In this document: in pieces, positions 53,324 through 61,849 of the stretch
Position numbering within the stretch: the first letter of the stretch is position 1
Layout of the letters: the number at the start of each line of letters is the position of its first letter
Origin: Lentzea kentuckyensis
GTDB taxonomy: Bacteria > Actinomycetota > Actinomycetes > Mycobacteriales > Pseudonocardiaceae
Length of the DNA: 64,000 nucleotides
Reading direction: 5' to 3'
NCBI RefSeq assembly: GCF_002150765.1
Contig: NZ_MUYM01000063.1
Location: 63,484-127,483 of the forward strand
Notes under the pieces: model-generated
Seen by the model: only the letters and a program-made list of their open reading frames with translations
What the model was told of the DNA's origin: nothing
The model's database searches: none
Translations under genes and position numbers: made by a program

Positions 53324-53766
53324 TGAAGCGGATCCGCGAAGGCTTTCTGAAAGAAGCGGTGCCCGGCGCGTTCGTCGGGCTCGCGGCGGGGCTCATCGCG
53401 GGAGGGCTGGCCGCGCTCGTCGGCCAGCCGCTCGGGTGGGCTCTCGTGACGATGGTGGCGCTCGGCCTGCCGCTGGGCGCGTTCGGTGGTGGATTCGGCC
53501 TGCTGGTGGCGGCGGGCCGACTCCCGGCGGGGCGGTTCGCTCCGGTAGCTCTCTACTGGCTGGTCGCGTTCCCCGCGGCCCGGCTGGTGCACGAGGTCAC
53601 CGTGAGCCTGGTGCTCACCGGTCAGGTTCGCCTGCCAGCGGACCTGGCCGGTTTCCTCGCCTACCAGGGGATCGTGAGTTTCGGCTGGGCCATCGGCTTC
53701 CTGTGGCTGCACGAACGGATCGCGGCGCGGCTGCGACAGCGTTCGGACGCCACCGCCTCCCGCTGA
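53323..53766 (+). CDS. Small membrane protein of unknown function (147 aa)
   Basis: Four predicted membrane helices (about 13-33, 40-63, 73-92, 110-130), Gly/Ala-rich with basic ends. No family recognised. Its ATG overlaps the stop of the transporter by one base, so it may be an accessory subunit of that transporter (inference). Confidence 0.65.
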   Translation: MKRIREGFLKEAVPGAFVGLAAGLIAGGLAALVGQPLGWALVTMVALGLPLGAFGGGFGLLVAAGRLPAGRFAPVALYWLVAFPAARLVHEVTVSLVLTGQVRLPADLAGFLAYQGIVSFGWAIGFLWLHERIAARLRQRSDATASR

Positions 53767-53793
53767 CCTTCCCTTCCGCCGAAGGAGCCAAGG

Positions 53794-54750
53794 ATGTTGG
53801 ATCTGCCCGTCTGGGTGTGGATCGCGACCATGGGCGGACTCGCCCTGGTGATCGCGTTCGACTTCTACCTGGTGGTGCGCAAGCCCCACGAGCCGTCGTT
53901 CCGCGAGTCGGTCTGCTGGGTCGTCTTCTACGTGGGCCTGGCCGTCCTCTTCGGACTCGGCGTGACGCTGTTCGCCGGTGGGCAGCACGGCGGCGAGTTC
54001 TTCGCCGGCTGGATCACCGAGTACTCCCTCAGCGTCGACAACCTGTTCGTGTTCGTGCTGATCATGGCCCGGTTCGCGGTGCCGCGGGAGCAGCGGCAGA
54101 AGGTGCTGATCGTCGGCATCCTGCTGGCGTTGCTGCTGCGGGCGATCTTCATCGCCGTCGGTGCCGAGGCGATCTCCCGGTTCGACTGGCTCTTCTACGT
54201 GTTCGGTGCGTTCCTCATCTACACCGCGTGGAAGCTGGTGGCGCACAACGAGAGTGAGGAAGCCGAGTTCTCCGAGAACGCGGCCCTGCGCGCGGTGCGG
54301 AAGGTCTTTCCGCGCGCGAGTCCGTTGCTGATCGTCATGGTCGCGGTCGGCACCACGGATCTGCTGTTCGCGGTGGACTCCATCCCCGCGATCTTCGGAC
54401 TCACCAAGGAGCCGTACCTGGTGCTGACCGCCAACGCGTTCGCGCTGATGGGCCTGCGCCAGCTCTTCTTCCTGGTGGGTGGTCTCCTGGATCGCCTGGT
54501 GCACCTCAGCAAGGGCCTTGCGGTGGTGCTCGCGTTCATCGGGGTCAAGCTGGTCCTGGAGGCGATGCACCACCACGGTGTTCCTTGGGCGCCGGAGATC
54601 CCGATCGTGGCGTCTCTCGGCGTGATCGTGCTGACGCTCGCGATCACCACGGTGTGGAGCCTGCACACCTCTCGCAGGGCGGCGCGCGCCGCCGTGGAGG
54701 AGGTCGAGGCCGAGAGCTCCCAGCAACGAGTCGAGGGTGCTCAGCCGTGA
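53794..54750 (+). CDS. TerC family membrane protein (318 aa)
   Basis: Eight to nine membrane helices with the TerC signatures GWITEYSLSVDNLFVFVLIM (near 72-91) and GTTDLLFAVDSIPAIFGLT (near 186-204), both with Asp in helices. TerC/Alx proteins export manganese (family knowledge). Full length. Starts 27 bases after the small membrane protein with GAAGGAGCC upstream. Its last 10 bases overlap the convergent 66-aa gene. Confidence 0.92.
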   Translation: MLDLPVWVWIATMGGLALVIAFDFYLVVRKPHEPSFRESVCWVVFYVGLAVLFGLGVTLFAGGQHGGEFFAGWITEYSLSVDNLFVFVLIMARFAVPREQRQKVLIVGILLALLLRAIFIAVGAEAISRFDWLFYVFGAFLIYTAWKLVAHNESEEAEFSENAALRAVRKVFPRASPLLIVMVAVGTTDLLFAVDSIPAIFGLTKEPYLVLTANAFALMGLRQLFFLVGGLLDRLVHLSKGLAVVLAFIGVKLVLEAMHHHGVPWAPEIPIVASLGVIVLTLAITTVWSLHTSRRAARAAVEEVEAESSQQRVEGAQP

Positions 54751-54941
54751 ATCGTGTGGCCCTCGGCGTCCTTGCCTTCGGAGTCGGGACGCAGCGTCTT
54801 GGCCACGGCCGCGACGGCCTCGGCGTCCTTGCGCTGTTCGTTCAGCGCGGTGGACAGTCCGAGGCCGATCGCGCGGCCGTCGGCGGAGGCGCCCCCACGC
54901 GGCTGGGTGAGCGAACGCGCGAAGTTCTTCAAGCGGGACAT
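54741..54941 (-). CDS. Small hypothetical protein (66 aa)
   Basis: Starts at an ATG with a strong AGGAGG 7 bases upstream. The N-terminus is basic (MSRLKNFARSLTQPRGG) and the C-terminus acidic with His (DSEGKDAEGHTIHG); helical in between. No family recognised. A wide-spaced copy of the GntR operator (55103-55125) lies 160 bases upstream, so it may belong to the oxalate regulon. Confidence 0.6.
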   Translation of the reverse strand: MSRLKNFARSLTQPRGGASADGRAIGLGLSTALNEQRKDAEAVAAVAKTLRPDSEGKDAEGHTIHG

Positions 54942-55102
54942 GGTCTTCCTCCTGTCGATGGTGGCTCCCGAGGCGCGCACAAGCCCAACAGGCACTGTCG
55001 CACGGGAGGTGCAGGGTTGCGGCCGGGGTCTTCGCTCCTGGGTACCCACTCGGTGAGCTGCCCATTGGGGTCCTCGTTGATCCCGTCCCTGCCGACATTC
55101 AG

Positions 55103-55125
55103 CATACTGCGTTTTGTATGCAATC
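55103..55125. promoter_or_regulatory. Proposed GntR operator C, wide-spaced form
   Basis: CATAC (55103-55107) and GTATGCAATC (55116-55125) are the two halves of the operator, separated by 8 bases instead of 1. It lies between the 66-aa gene and the GntR terminator. Confidence 0.5.
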
Positions 55126-55143
55126 CACGACCATCGTGTCGCG

Positions 55144-55183
55144 GATCACCCGTGTGGCACCAAATGACCGATTTCGGGTGATC
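55144..55183 (-). terminator. Terminator of the gntR gene
   Basis: Perfect 9-bp stem GATCACCCG (55144-55152) and CGGGTGATC (55175-55183), 22-base loop, 13 bases beyond the GntR stop on the minus strand. Confidence 0.55.
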
Positions 55184-55196
55184 TGAGCGTAATGAG

Positions 55197-55910
55197 TTAG
55201 TCGCTCTCCGTGGTCTTGCGGTCGTGATAGGTGATCCGCGTCTGCTCCGCGTGGCGGTGCATGACTTCGCCTGCCAGCTCTACGTCACCATCGGCGATGG
55301 CGGCGACCAGCTCGGCGTGCTCCTTCCAGGAGTCGCCGCTGCGCGGGCGGGCGATCGGGGTGTAGTACCACCGCACCCGGCGGTCGACCAGCCCGATCAT
55401 CTCGGACAGGACCTTGTTGCGGCCGATCGCCGCGATGGCGGCGTGCAGGTCGGCGTTCGCCTTGACCAGGCGTTCGACGTTGGCGGTGACCAGTGCCTCC
55501 TCGCCGGCGTGCTGCAGCTTCCGCAGGATCTTCACGTCGGACGGCGTGGCGTGTTCGGCCGCGAGCTTGGCGGAGTAGGTCTCCAGCACGCTGCGCACGG
55601 CGAGCAGCTGGTCGGCCTCCTCCTCGGTCGGGGTGTGCACGAAGGCGCCCTGGGCGGGCCGCAGGTCGACCCATCCGTCGGTCTGGAGTCGCTGCAGCGC
55701 CTCGCGGACCGGCTGCCTGCTCACGCCCAGGTACTCGGCGAGCTCGGCCTCGACCAGGTGCTGGCCGGGCGCGAGGGTGCGGTTGACGATGAGCTCGAGC
55801 AGGGCGTCGTAGACGGCCTGTCGCAGCGGTGCCGGCCGTTCGACCCGGCGGCTCGCCGCGGCGCTGAGTGAACCGCGGGCGGCCCGGCGGCCACTGGGCA
55901 AAGAGGTCAT
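55197..55910 (-). CDS. GntR/FadR-family regulator with FCD domain (237 aa)
   Basis: Winged HTH at about 20-85 (LRQAVYDALLELIVNRTLAPGQHL; SRQPVREALQRLQTDGWVDLR). An FCD ligand domain follows with the metal-binding Asp/His set (near DLHAAI, EHAELVAAI and MHRHAEQTR). FCD proteins bind small carboxylates. The start taken is ATG 55910; an upstream ATG at 55940 would run through operator D1. Repeated operators in its own promoter and at four other loci make it the likely oxalate-regulon repressor (inference). Confidence 0.9.
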   Translation of the reverse strand: MTSLPSGRRAARGSLSAAASRRVERPAPLRQAVYDALLELIVNRTLAPGQHLVEAELAEYLGVSRQPVREALQRLQTDGWVDLRPAQGAFVHTPTEEEADQLLAVRSVLETYSAKLAAEHATPSDVKILRKLQHAGEEALVTANVERLVKANADLHAAIAAIGRNKVLSEMIGLVDRRVRWYYTPIARPRSGDSWKEHAELVAAIADGDVELAGEVMHRHAEQTRITYHDRKTTESD

Positions 55911-55919
55911 GCGGCACAG

Positions 55920-55937
55920 AATACAGCTTTTGGTATG
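55920..55937. promoter_or_regulatory. Proposed GntR operator D1, wide-spaced, in the gntR promoter
   Basis: AATAC (55920-55924) and GTATG (55933-55937) with an 8-base spacer, the same spacing as operator C. It lies 10 bases upstream of the gntR ATG, a position suited to autorepression. Confidence 0.5.
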
Positions 55938-55973
55938 CAAAAAGCACTTCTACCACTCTGGTCGTATTGTCCG

Positions 55974-55989
55974 TATACTGTATGCAATC
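55974..55989. promoter_or_regulatory. Proposed GntR operator D2 (PanE-like reductase)
   Basis: TATACTGTATGCAATC: differs from the consensus CATACTGTATGCAATC only at the first base. It lies 33 bases before the ATG of the PanE-like gene. Confidence 0.65.
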
Positions 55990-56022
55990 TTGCGTACCTG
56001 ATCAAGCAGGGCGGGACGTGCT

Positions 56023-57000
56023 ATGAAGATCGCTGTTCTCGGAGCCGGAGCGATCGGTGCCTACGTCGGTGCGGCCTTGCATCGTGCGGGCGTGGAAGTC
56101 CACCTGATCGCGCGTGGACCCCACCTCGCCGCCATGCGGGAGCACGGCGTGCGGGTGCTGAGTCCGCGTGGTGATTTCACCGCGCGTCCACATGCGACTT
56201 CGGATCCCGCCGAAGTGGGCGAGGTCGACTACGTTTTCCTCGGTCTGAAGGCGTACTCGTACGCGTCGTCAGGCGATCTGCTGGCACCGCTGATGGGACC
56301 GGACACCGCCGTGATCGCGGCGCAGAACGGGATCCCGTGGTGGTACTTCCACGGCATGACCGGACATCCCCTGGAGGGACACCGGATCGAGGCCGTGGAC
56401 CCCGGTGGCTCGGTCACCGCCGTGCTGCCGATGGAACGGGCGATCGGCTGTGTCGTCTACTGCTCGACCGAGATCGAGGCCCCCGGGGTGATCCGTCACC
56501 TGGAGGGCACCCGGTTCTCGATCGGCGAGCCTGATCGCAGCATCTCGGCGCGGTGTGTCGCGCTGAGCGAGGCGATGATCGCGGGCGGGCTGAAGTGCCC
56601 GGTGGAGAAGGACGTCCGCGAGGACATCTGGATCAAGCTGATGGGCAACGTGGCGTTCAACCCGCTGAGCGCCCTGACCCGCGCGACCATGGTGCAGATC
56701 TGCGACCACGACGACAGCCGCGACCTCGTGGCCCAGATGATGGCCGAGACCCTGACCATCGCGCGGGCCGCGGGCTGCGATCCGCGGATCTCGATCGACA
56801 AGCGCATCGACGGCGCCCGGCGGGTCGGGCACCACAAGACGTCGATGCTGCAGGACCTGGAGGCCGGCAAGCGGCTGGAGATCGACGCGATCATCGCCGC
56901 CGTGGTGGAGATCGCCGAGCTCACCCGCGTGCCGGCACCGACGCTGCGGCACGTCTACGCGGCGATCGACCTGCTGTCTCGCACGTCGCTGGTGTCCTGA
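56023..57000 (+). CDS. 2-Dehydropantoate 2-reductase family protein (325 aa)
   Basis: N-terminal GAGAIGAYVG (7-16) NADP-binding loop, then RGPHLAAMREHG with the usual Arg. The C-terminal domain has the catalytic Lys (KLMGNVAFNPLSALTRA near 206-222) and KTSMLQDLEAGKRLEIDAI. These are ketopantoate reductase features, but the position behind operator D2 in an oxalate locus suggests another 2-keto acid, such as glyoxylate, as substrate (inference). Overlaps no neighbour; lysR follows by 1 base. Confidence 0.85.
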   Translation: MKIAVLGAGAIGAYVGAALHRAGVEVHLIARGPHLAAMREHGVRVLSPRGDFTARPHATSDPAEVGEVDYVFLGLKAYSYASSGDLLAPLMGPDTAVIAAQNGIPWWYFHGMTGHPLEGHRIEAVDPGGSVTAVLPMERAIGCVVYCSTEIEAPGVIRHLEGTRFSIGEPDRSISARCVALSEAMIAGGLKCPVEKDVREDIWIKLMGNVAFNPLSALTRATMVQICDHDDSRDLVAQMMAETLTIARAAGCDPRISIDKRIDGARRVGHHKTSMLQDLEAGKRLEIDAIIAAVVEIAELTRVPAPTLRHVYAAIDLLSRTSLVS

Positions 57001-57001
57001 G

Positions 57002-57919
57002 TTGCTGCTGCGACAGCTGGAATACCTGGTCGCCCTGGCCCGTGAACGCCACTTCGCGCGCGCCGCGGAGGCCTGCCACGTGTCCCAGCCGTCGCTGTCG
57101 GCGGCGATCAGCAAACTCGAACGCGAGCTCGGGGTGCCGATCGTGTCCAGGGGCCGCCGGTTCGAGTCGCTGACGCCGGAGGGTGAACGGGTCCTGTTGT
57201 GGGCGCATCGCATGCTCGCGGACCGCGATGCCCTGCGGCAGGACCTGTCGCGCATGCGCGAATCCCTGTCGGGTGTGTTGCGGATCGGTGCGATACCGAC
57301 GGCCCTGCCGGCGGCTCCGTTGCTGACCACGCCGTTCTGCGAGCGGTACCCGCACGTGCGGGTGACGCTGGAGTCGTTGCCGTCGCGGGAGATCGTGCGG
57401 CGGCTCGACGAGTTCGAGCTCGACATCGCGCTGACCTACGTCGACAGCTCGGTGCGCGCGAGGCCGTTGTACGAGGAACGGTACGTGCTCCTGACGCCCG
57501 CGGACGAGGAGATCGCCTCCCGTCCGGTGGCGCGGTGGGCCGACGTCGCCGCGCTGCCGTTGTGCTTGCTGACCTCGAAGATGCGCAACCGGCGGATTCT
57601 CGACGGGATCTTCGCGGACGCCGGTGTGCAGCCGGTGCCGGTGATCGAGGCCGACACCGTCGCGACGCTGTACGCGCATGTGGCCACCCGGAAGTGGTCT
57701 TCGGTCATCGCGCACGCGTGGTTGCAGATGTTCGGGACGCCCGAGGGAATGCGCGTCGTGCGGATCGAGGATCCCCAGCGCGTGCCGCAGATCGGGCTCG
57801 TCGTGGGAGACCAGGTTTCCCTGCTGGCGCGGGCGATGCTCGGGCTGACCCGCGGTCTTGACGTGCGCGGGGAGCTGGATCGCATGCTGCACAAGCATCT
57901 TGATAGACGCGAGCTATGA
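57002..57919 (+). CDS. LysR family regulator (305 aa)
   Basis: HTH at 1-60 (LRQLEYLVALARERHFARAAEACHVSQPSLSAAI in pieces), then a periplasmic-binding-like effector domain (VLRIGAIPTALPAAP). It starts on TTG one base after the preceding stop; no ATG/GTG fits the family N-terminus. LysR proteins often sit next to formate dehydrogenase genes and activate them; the NAD-formate dehydrogenase begins 56 bases downstream. Confidence 0.88.
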   Translation: MLLRQLEYLVALARERHFARAAEACHVSQPSLSAAISKLERELGVPIVSRGRRFESLTPEGERVLLWAHRMLADRDALRQDLSRMRESLSGVLRIGAIPTALPAAPLLTTPFCERYPHVRVTLESLPSREIVRRLDEFELDIALTYVDSSVRARPLYEERYVLLTPADEEIASRPVARWADVAALPLCLLTSKMRNRRILDGIFADAGVQPVPVIEADTVATLYAHVATRKWSSVIAHAWLQMFGTPEGMRVVRIEDPQRVPQIGLVVGDQVSLLARAMLGLTRGLDVRGELDRMLHKHLDRREL

Positions 57920-57975
57920 CGGGATAGGAACTTTCGCTTGGACGTGCCACCGGTGGTGCTCCGATGCTGGAGGGC

Positions 57976-59133
57976 ATGAAGATTCTCTGCGTTCTCTACG
58001 ACGACCCGGTTACCGGCTACCCGAAGACGTACGCCAGGGACGACCTGCCGGCGCTGCCCGGCTACCCCGGTGGCCAGACCCTGCCCACTCCGTCCTCCGT
58101 GGACTTCACGCCCGGCCACCTGCTCGGCAGCGTGTCCGGTGAGCTGGGCCTGCGGTCGTTCCTGGAGGCGGCAGGTCACGAGCTGGTCGTCACCTCGGAC
58201 AAGGACTCCGCCGACTCCGTCTTCGACCGCGAGCTGGCGGACGCGGACGTCGTGATCTCCCAGCCGTTCTGGCCCGCCTACCTGACCGCAGAACGCTTCG
58301 CCCGCGCTCCCCGTTTGAAGCTCGCGCCGACCGCGGGCATCGGCTCGGACCACGTCGACCTGGACGCGGCCATCGCGCACGGCGTCACAGTCGCCGAGGT
58401 GACCTACTGCAACAGCATCAGCGTCGCCGAGCACGTGGTGATGTCGATCCTGAACCTGGTCCGAAACTTCCTGCCGGCCCACCAGATCGTGCTGGACGGC
58501 GGCTGGAACATCGCCGACGCGGTGGCGCGCTCGTACGACGTCGAGGGCATGCACGTCGGCACCGTCGCGGCCGGCCGCATCGGACTGGCGGTGCTTCGCC
58601 GGCTCGCGCCGTTCGACATGCACCTGCACTACACCGACCGGCACCGGCTGCCCCTGGAGGTGGAGGAGGAGCTCGGGCTGACCTTCCACGCCTCGGCCGC
58701 GGACATGGTGCCGCACTGCGACGTCGTGACGATCAACGCGCCGCTGCACCGCGAGACCGAAGGCCTGTTCGACGACGAGCTGATCGGTTCCATGAAACGC
58801 GGTGCGTACCTCATCAACACCGCACGAGCGCGGATCGCCGACCGGGACGCCGTCGTGCGGGCGTTGCAGAGCGGTCGGCTGGCCGGGTACGCGGGTGACG
58901 TGTGGTTCCCGCAGCCCGCGCCGTCCGGCCACCCGTGGCGGACGATGCCGCACCACGGCATGACGCCGCACATCTCGGGCAGCTCGTTGTCCGCGCAGGC
59001 GCGCTATGCCGCTGGTACCAGGGAGATCCTGGAGTCGTTCTGCGCGGGAACGCCGATCCGGGACGAGTACCTGATCGTCGACGGCGGCAAGCTCGCGGGC
59101 ACGGGCGCGCACTCGTACGCCGTGCGCGGCTAG
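57976..59133 (+). CDS. fdh: NAD-dependent formate dehydrogenase, metal-free type (385 aa)
   Basis: A D-2-hydroxyacid-dehydrogenase-fold enzyme very like Pseudomonas FDH: VLYDDPVTGYPKTYARDDLP (first block), FWPAYLT, Asn in TYCNSIS, the NAD loop GTVAAGRIG, Asp in YTDRHRLP giving NAD preference, catalytic Arg in NTARARI, Gln in WFPQPAP and His in TPHISG. It oxidises formate to CO2 with NADH. The start at 57976 fits the homologue; ATG 57964 is in frame. Final step of oxalate catabolism, beside a separate Mo enzyme. Confidence 0.94.
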   Translation: MKILCVLYDDPVTGYPKTYARDDLPALPGYPGGQTLPTPSSVDFTPGHLLGSVSGELGLRSFLEAAGHELVVTSDKDSADSVFDRELADADVVISQPFWPAYLTAERFARAPRLKLAPTAGIGSDHVDLDAAIAHGVTVAEVTYCNSISVAEHVVMSILNLVRNFLPAHQIVLDGGWNIADAVARSYDVEGMHVGTVAAGRIGLAVLRRLAPFDMHLHYTDRHRLPLEVEEELGLTFHASAADMVPHCDVVTINAPLHRETEGLFDDELIGSMKRGAYLINTARARIADRDAVVRALQSGRLAGYAGDVWFPQPAPSGHPWRTMPHHGMTPHISGSSLSAQARYAAGTREILESFCAGTPIRDEYLIVDGGKLAGTGAHSYAVRG

Positions 59134-59765
59134 CGCACCGCAGGCGGCTCGGCGAGGGGAACGCTGCCGACCACGGCACCGCGTTCGTCCAGCACGCGGA
59201 TGCTCGGCACGTCCTGCGCGTCCACCGAGAGCACGATGCGGGGCCTGCCCTTCGAGTCGTTGAGCGCGAGCACCGCGCCGTCCGCGGTCGACCAGACCAG
59301 CTCGACCCTGGTGGGCATCGGCGGTGTCCGCCCGACAGGCAGGCGCGGGTCGGGCATCTGTTTGAAGAACAACGCGGTCGCGCCGTGCTCGCCCTGCCAC
59401 TTGGCGCCCAGGGTGAGCGCCTGCGCGTTGACGTAGTCGAGGGAGAAGCTGGCCTCCGAGGCTCCCGCGACGACGCCACCGCGTTCGGAGCCGTTCTCGT
59501 CGTTGAAGATCAGGTAGGTGCCGTGCTCGGGCCCCTGGCGCTGCTCGGCCGGGATCACCGTGCCACCGATGATCACGGGCGGGCGTCGCGTGTCGGCCAG
59601 TACGCGCTGCCGCCCCCTGTTGTCGCGCACGGTGAACGACTGCCGGGCCTGCTCACCTCGTTGCTCGGTGGAGGCCGCGGTTGCGGGCGGGGTGACGACT
59701 GCGCCCGCGGCGACCGCGACCGCGGCTCCCCGCAGAGCGGCACGTCTGGACATCGGTGGTGTCAT
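59130..59765 (-). CDS. Tat-exported protein of unknown function (211 aa)
   Basis: A twin-arginine signal (MSRRAALRGAAVAVAAGAVV, after a short MTPP) with cut near ATAAS, so exported folded. The mature part is beta-rich: VIIGGTVIP, GTYLIFNDENGSERGGVV, LTLGAKWQGE, IVLSVDAQDVPSIRVLD. No catalytic motif or family recognised. ATG 59765 and ATG 59753 are both possible starts. Overlaps the FDH stop by 4 bases. Confidence 0.7.
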   Translation of the reverse strand: MTPPMSRRAALRGAAVAVAAGAVVTPPATAASTEQRGEQARQSFTVRDNRGRQRVLADTRRPPVIIGGTVIPAEQRQGPEHGTYLIFNDENGSERGGVVAGASEASFSLDYVNAQALTLGAKWQGEHGATALFFKQMPDPRLPVGRTPPMPTRVELVWSTADGAVLALNDSKGRPRIVLSVDAQDVPSIRVLDERGAVVGSVPLAEPPAVR

Positions 59766-59875
59766 GCCTGCAGTGAACCGGGCCGGGTCCTGATGATCAC
59801 TGGGGCAGGCCACCGTTGCCGCGGTGGGGGTGTCCCCAGGTGAGGAATTCTCGCCTAGGGCTAGCGCATACCGAA

Positions 59876-59891
59876 GATTGCATACAGTATG
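59876..59891. promoter_or_regulatory. Proposed GntR operator E (Mo-formate dehydrogenase)
   Basis: GATTGCATACAGTATG is the exact reverse complement of CATACTGTATGCAATC, with the palindrome at 59881-59891. It lies 17 bases before the ATG. A further GCATAC half-site is at 59866-59871. Confidence 0.7.
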
Positions 59892-59908
59892 GGAGCAGGA
59901 GGTGTCGT

Positions 59909-61849
59909 ATGAGCAGGCGGAAGAAGACCGAGCCCTACGTCCGGCTGACCCAGCCGCTGGTGCGCGACTCGGGCGTCCTGCGCCCGGCCACCTGGGACGA
60001 GGCACTGGACCGCGCCGCAGAGGGTTTCCGCAGGAACGTGGCCAACGGGGGTCCGGACGCGTTCGGCATGTTCTCCTGTGCGCGGGCCACGAACGAGATG
60101 AACTACATGGCGCAGAAGTTCACCAGGGCCGTGATCGGGACGAACAACGTCGACTCGTGCAACCGCACGTGTCACGCGCCGAGTGTGGCCGGTCTCGCCA
60201 AGGTGTTCGGCAGTGGTGGTGGTACTTCCTCGTACCAGGAGATCGAGGATGCCGACCTCATCATCCTGTGGGGCTCCAACGCCCGTGAGGCGCACCCGAT
60301 CTTCTTCCAGCACGTGCTCAAGGCCGTCAACAAGGGCGCGAAGCTGTACGTGGTCGACCCGCGGTTGACGAGCACCGGCAAGTGGGCGCACAAGTGGTTG
60401 CGGCTCAACGTCGGCACGGACATTCCGCTGGCCCACGCCATCGCGCGCGAGATCATCGCCTCGAACCTCATCAACATGTCGTTCGTCGAACGGGCGACCG
60501 AGGGTTTCGACGAGTTCGTGAAGGCCGTCGAGCCGTGGACGTTGCCGGTCGCCGAACTGGAGACCGGGGTGCCGGCCGAGTTGATCCGCGAGCTCGCGCA
60601 CGCCTATGCCAAGGCCGATCGCGGGCAGCTCAGCTGGACGCTGGGCATCACCGAGCACCACAACGGCACCAACAACGTGCTGAGCCTGATCAACCTGTCG
60701 CTGCTGACCGGGCAGGTCGGGCGGTACGGGGCCGGGCTGAACCCGTTGCGCGGGCAGAACAACGTCCAGGGCGGTGGCGACATGGGCGCCATCCCGGACC
60801 GGTTGCCGGGCTTCCAGGACATCACGGACCCGAACGTCGCCAAGAAGTTCAACGACGCGTGGGGCTCGAACTTCAGGGCCGCCAAGGGCTGGAACCTCAC
60901 CCAGATGCTGGAGGCGATGGAACGCGGTGACATGACCACCGTGTACATCATCGGGGAGAACCCGGTGCAGTCCGAGGCCGACTGCGAGCACACGATCAAG
61001 CGACTGTCCAACTTGGACCACGTGGTGGTGCAGGACATCTTTCTCACCAAGACCGCGCAGCTCGCGCACGTCGTGTTGCCCGCCGCGGCGGCGTGGTGCG
61101 AGACGGACGGCACGTTCACGAACAGCGAGCGCCGGGTGCAGCGGGTGCGCAAGGCACTCACGCCGCCCGAGGGTGCGCGCGACGACATCGAGATCATGGG
61201 TGAGATCGCGACGCGGCTCGGCGCGGACTGGCAGCACAAGACCGGCGAGGACGTCTGGGACGAGCTGCGCAGCCTGTCGCCGATCCACACCGGCATGACC
61301 TACGAACGGCTCGAAAAGCTCGGCGGCATCCAGTGGCCGTGCCCGAGCGAGGACTCGCTCGAACCCAGCTTCCTGCACGGCCGGTTGTGGGAGGAGGACC
61401 CGGTGAAACGCGGGATGCCCGCGACGTTCTCGCCGGTGCCGCACAGCCCGCCCGTCGACGAGCTGACGAGTGAGTTCCCGTTCCGGCTCACCACCGGGCG
61501 CCGGCTCGACTCCTACAACACCGGGGTGCAGTCGAGCGGGTTCGAGTCGCCGTTGCGGATGGGCGAGACGCTCGACCTGTGCCCGCAGGACGCCGCGGCA
61601 CTCGGGGTCACGGCCGGTGAGGAAGTGCGGATCACCAGCAGGCGCGGGCAGATCCAGGCGCCGGTGCGGATCGACGACGGGCTCACGCCGGGGCTCGTGT
61701 TCATGACGTTCCACTTCCCGGACGAGATCGACGTCAACATCATCACGATCGAGGCGACCTGCCCGATCGCGGGAACGGCCGAGTACAAGGCCGCGGCCGT
61801 GCGCATCGACAAGCTTCCGGTGCCTGCTGTTTCCGGGACGGTGGGCTGA
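59909..61849 (+). CDS. Mo-formate dehydrogenase catalytic chain lacking the N-terminal [4Fe-4S] domain (646 aa)
   Basis: A bis-MGD oxidoreductase. Active-site Cys88-His89 (CNRTCHAPSVAG) occupies the Sec-His position of E. coli FdhF. DADLIILWGSNAREAHP, GQNNVQGGGDMGAIPD and the C-terminal MGD domain (RLTTGRRLDSYNTG) are intact. The chain begins at RLTQPLVRDSG, so the usual first 45-50 residues with the CxxC-x3-C [4Fe-4S] site are missing; the ATG has AGGAGG 7 bases upstream and no Cys-rich sequence precedes it in frame. The partner at 63616 may provide the clusters. Confidence 0.88.
   Translation: MSRRKKTEPYVRLTQPLVRDSGVLRPATWDEALDRAAEGFRRNVANGGPDAFGMFSCARATNEMNYMAQKFTRAVIGTNNVDSCNRTCHAPSVAGLAKVFGSGGGTSSYQEIEDADLIILWGSNAREAHPIFFQHVLKAVNKGAKLYVVDPRLTSTGKWAHKWLRLNVGTDIPLAHAIAREIIASNLINMSFVERATEGFDEFVKAVEPWTLPVAELETGVPAELIRELAHAYAKADRGQLSWTLGITEHHNGTNNVLSLINLSLLTGQVGRYGAGLNPLRGQNNVQGGGDMGAIPDRLPGFQDITDPNVAKKFNDAWGSNFRAAKGWNLTQMLEAMERGDMTTVYIIGENPVQSEADCEHTIKRLSNLDHVVVQDIFLTKTAQLAHVVLPAAAAWCETDGTFTNSERRVQRVRKALTPPEGARDDIEIMGEIATRLGADWQHKTGEDVWDELRSLSPIHTGMTYERLEKLGGIQWPCPSEDSLEPSFLHGRLWEEDPVKRGMPATFSPVPHSPPVDELTSEFPFRLTTGRRLDSYNTGVQSSGFESPLRMGETLDLCPQDAAALGVTAGEEVRITSRRGQIQAPVRIDDGLTPGLVFMTFHFPDEIDVNIITIEATCPIAGTAEYKAAAVRIDKLPVPAVSGTVG

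Noticed and set aside
55938-55940. Earlier ATG (55940) for the GntR gene
   Set aside because: It would place operator D1 inside the coding region; ATG 55910 fits the family N-terminus better, though the upstream start is not excluded.
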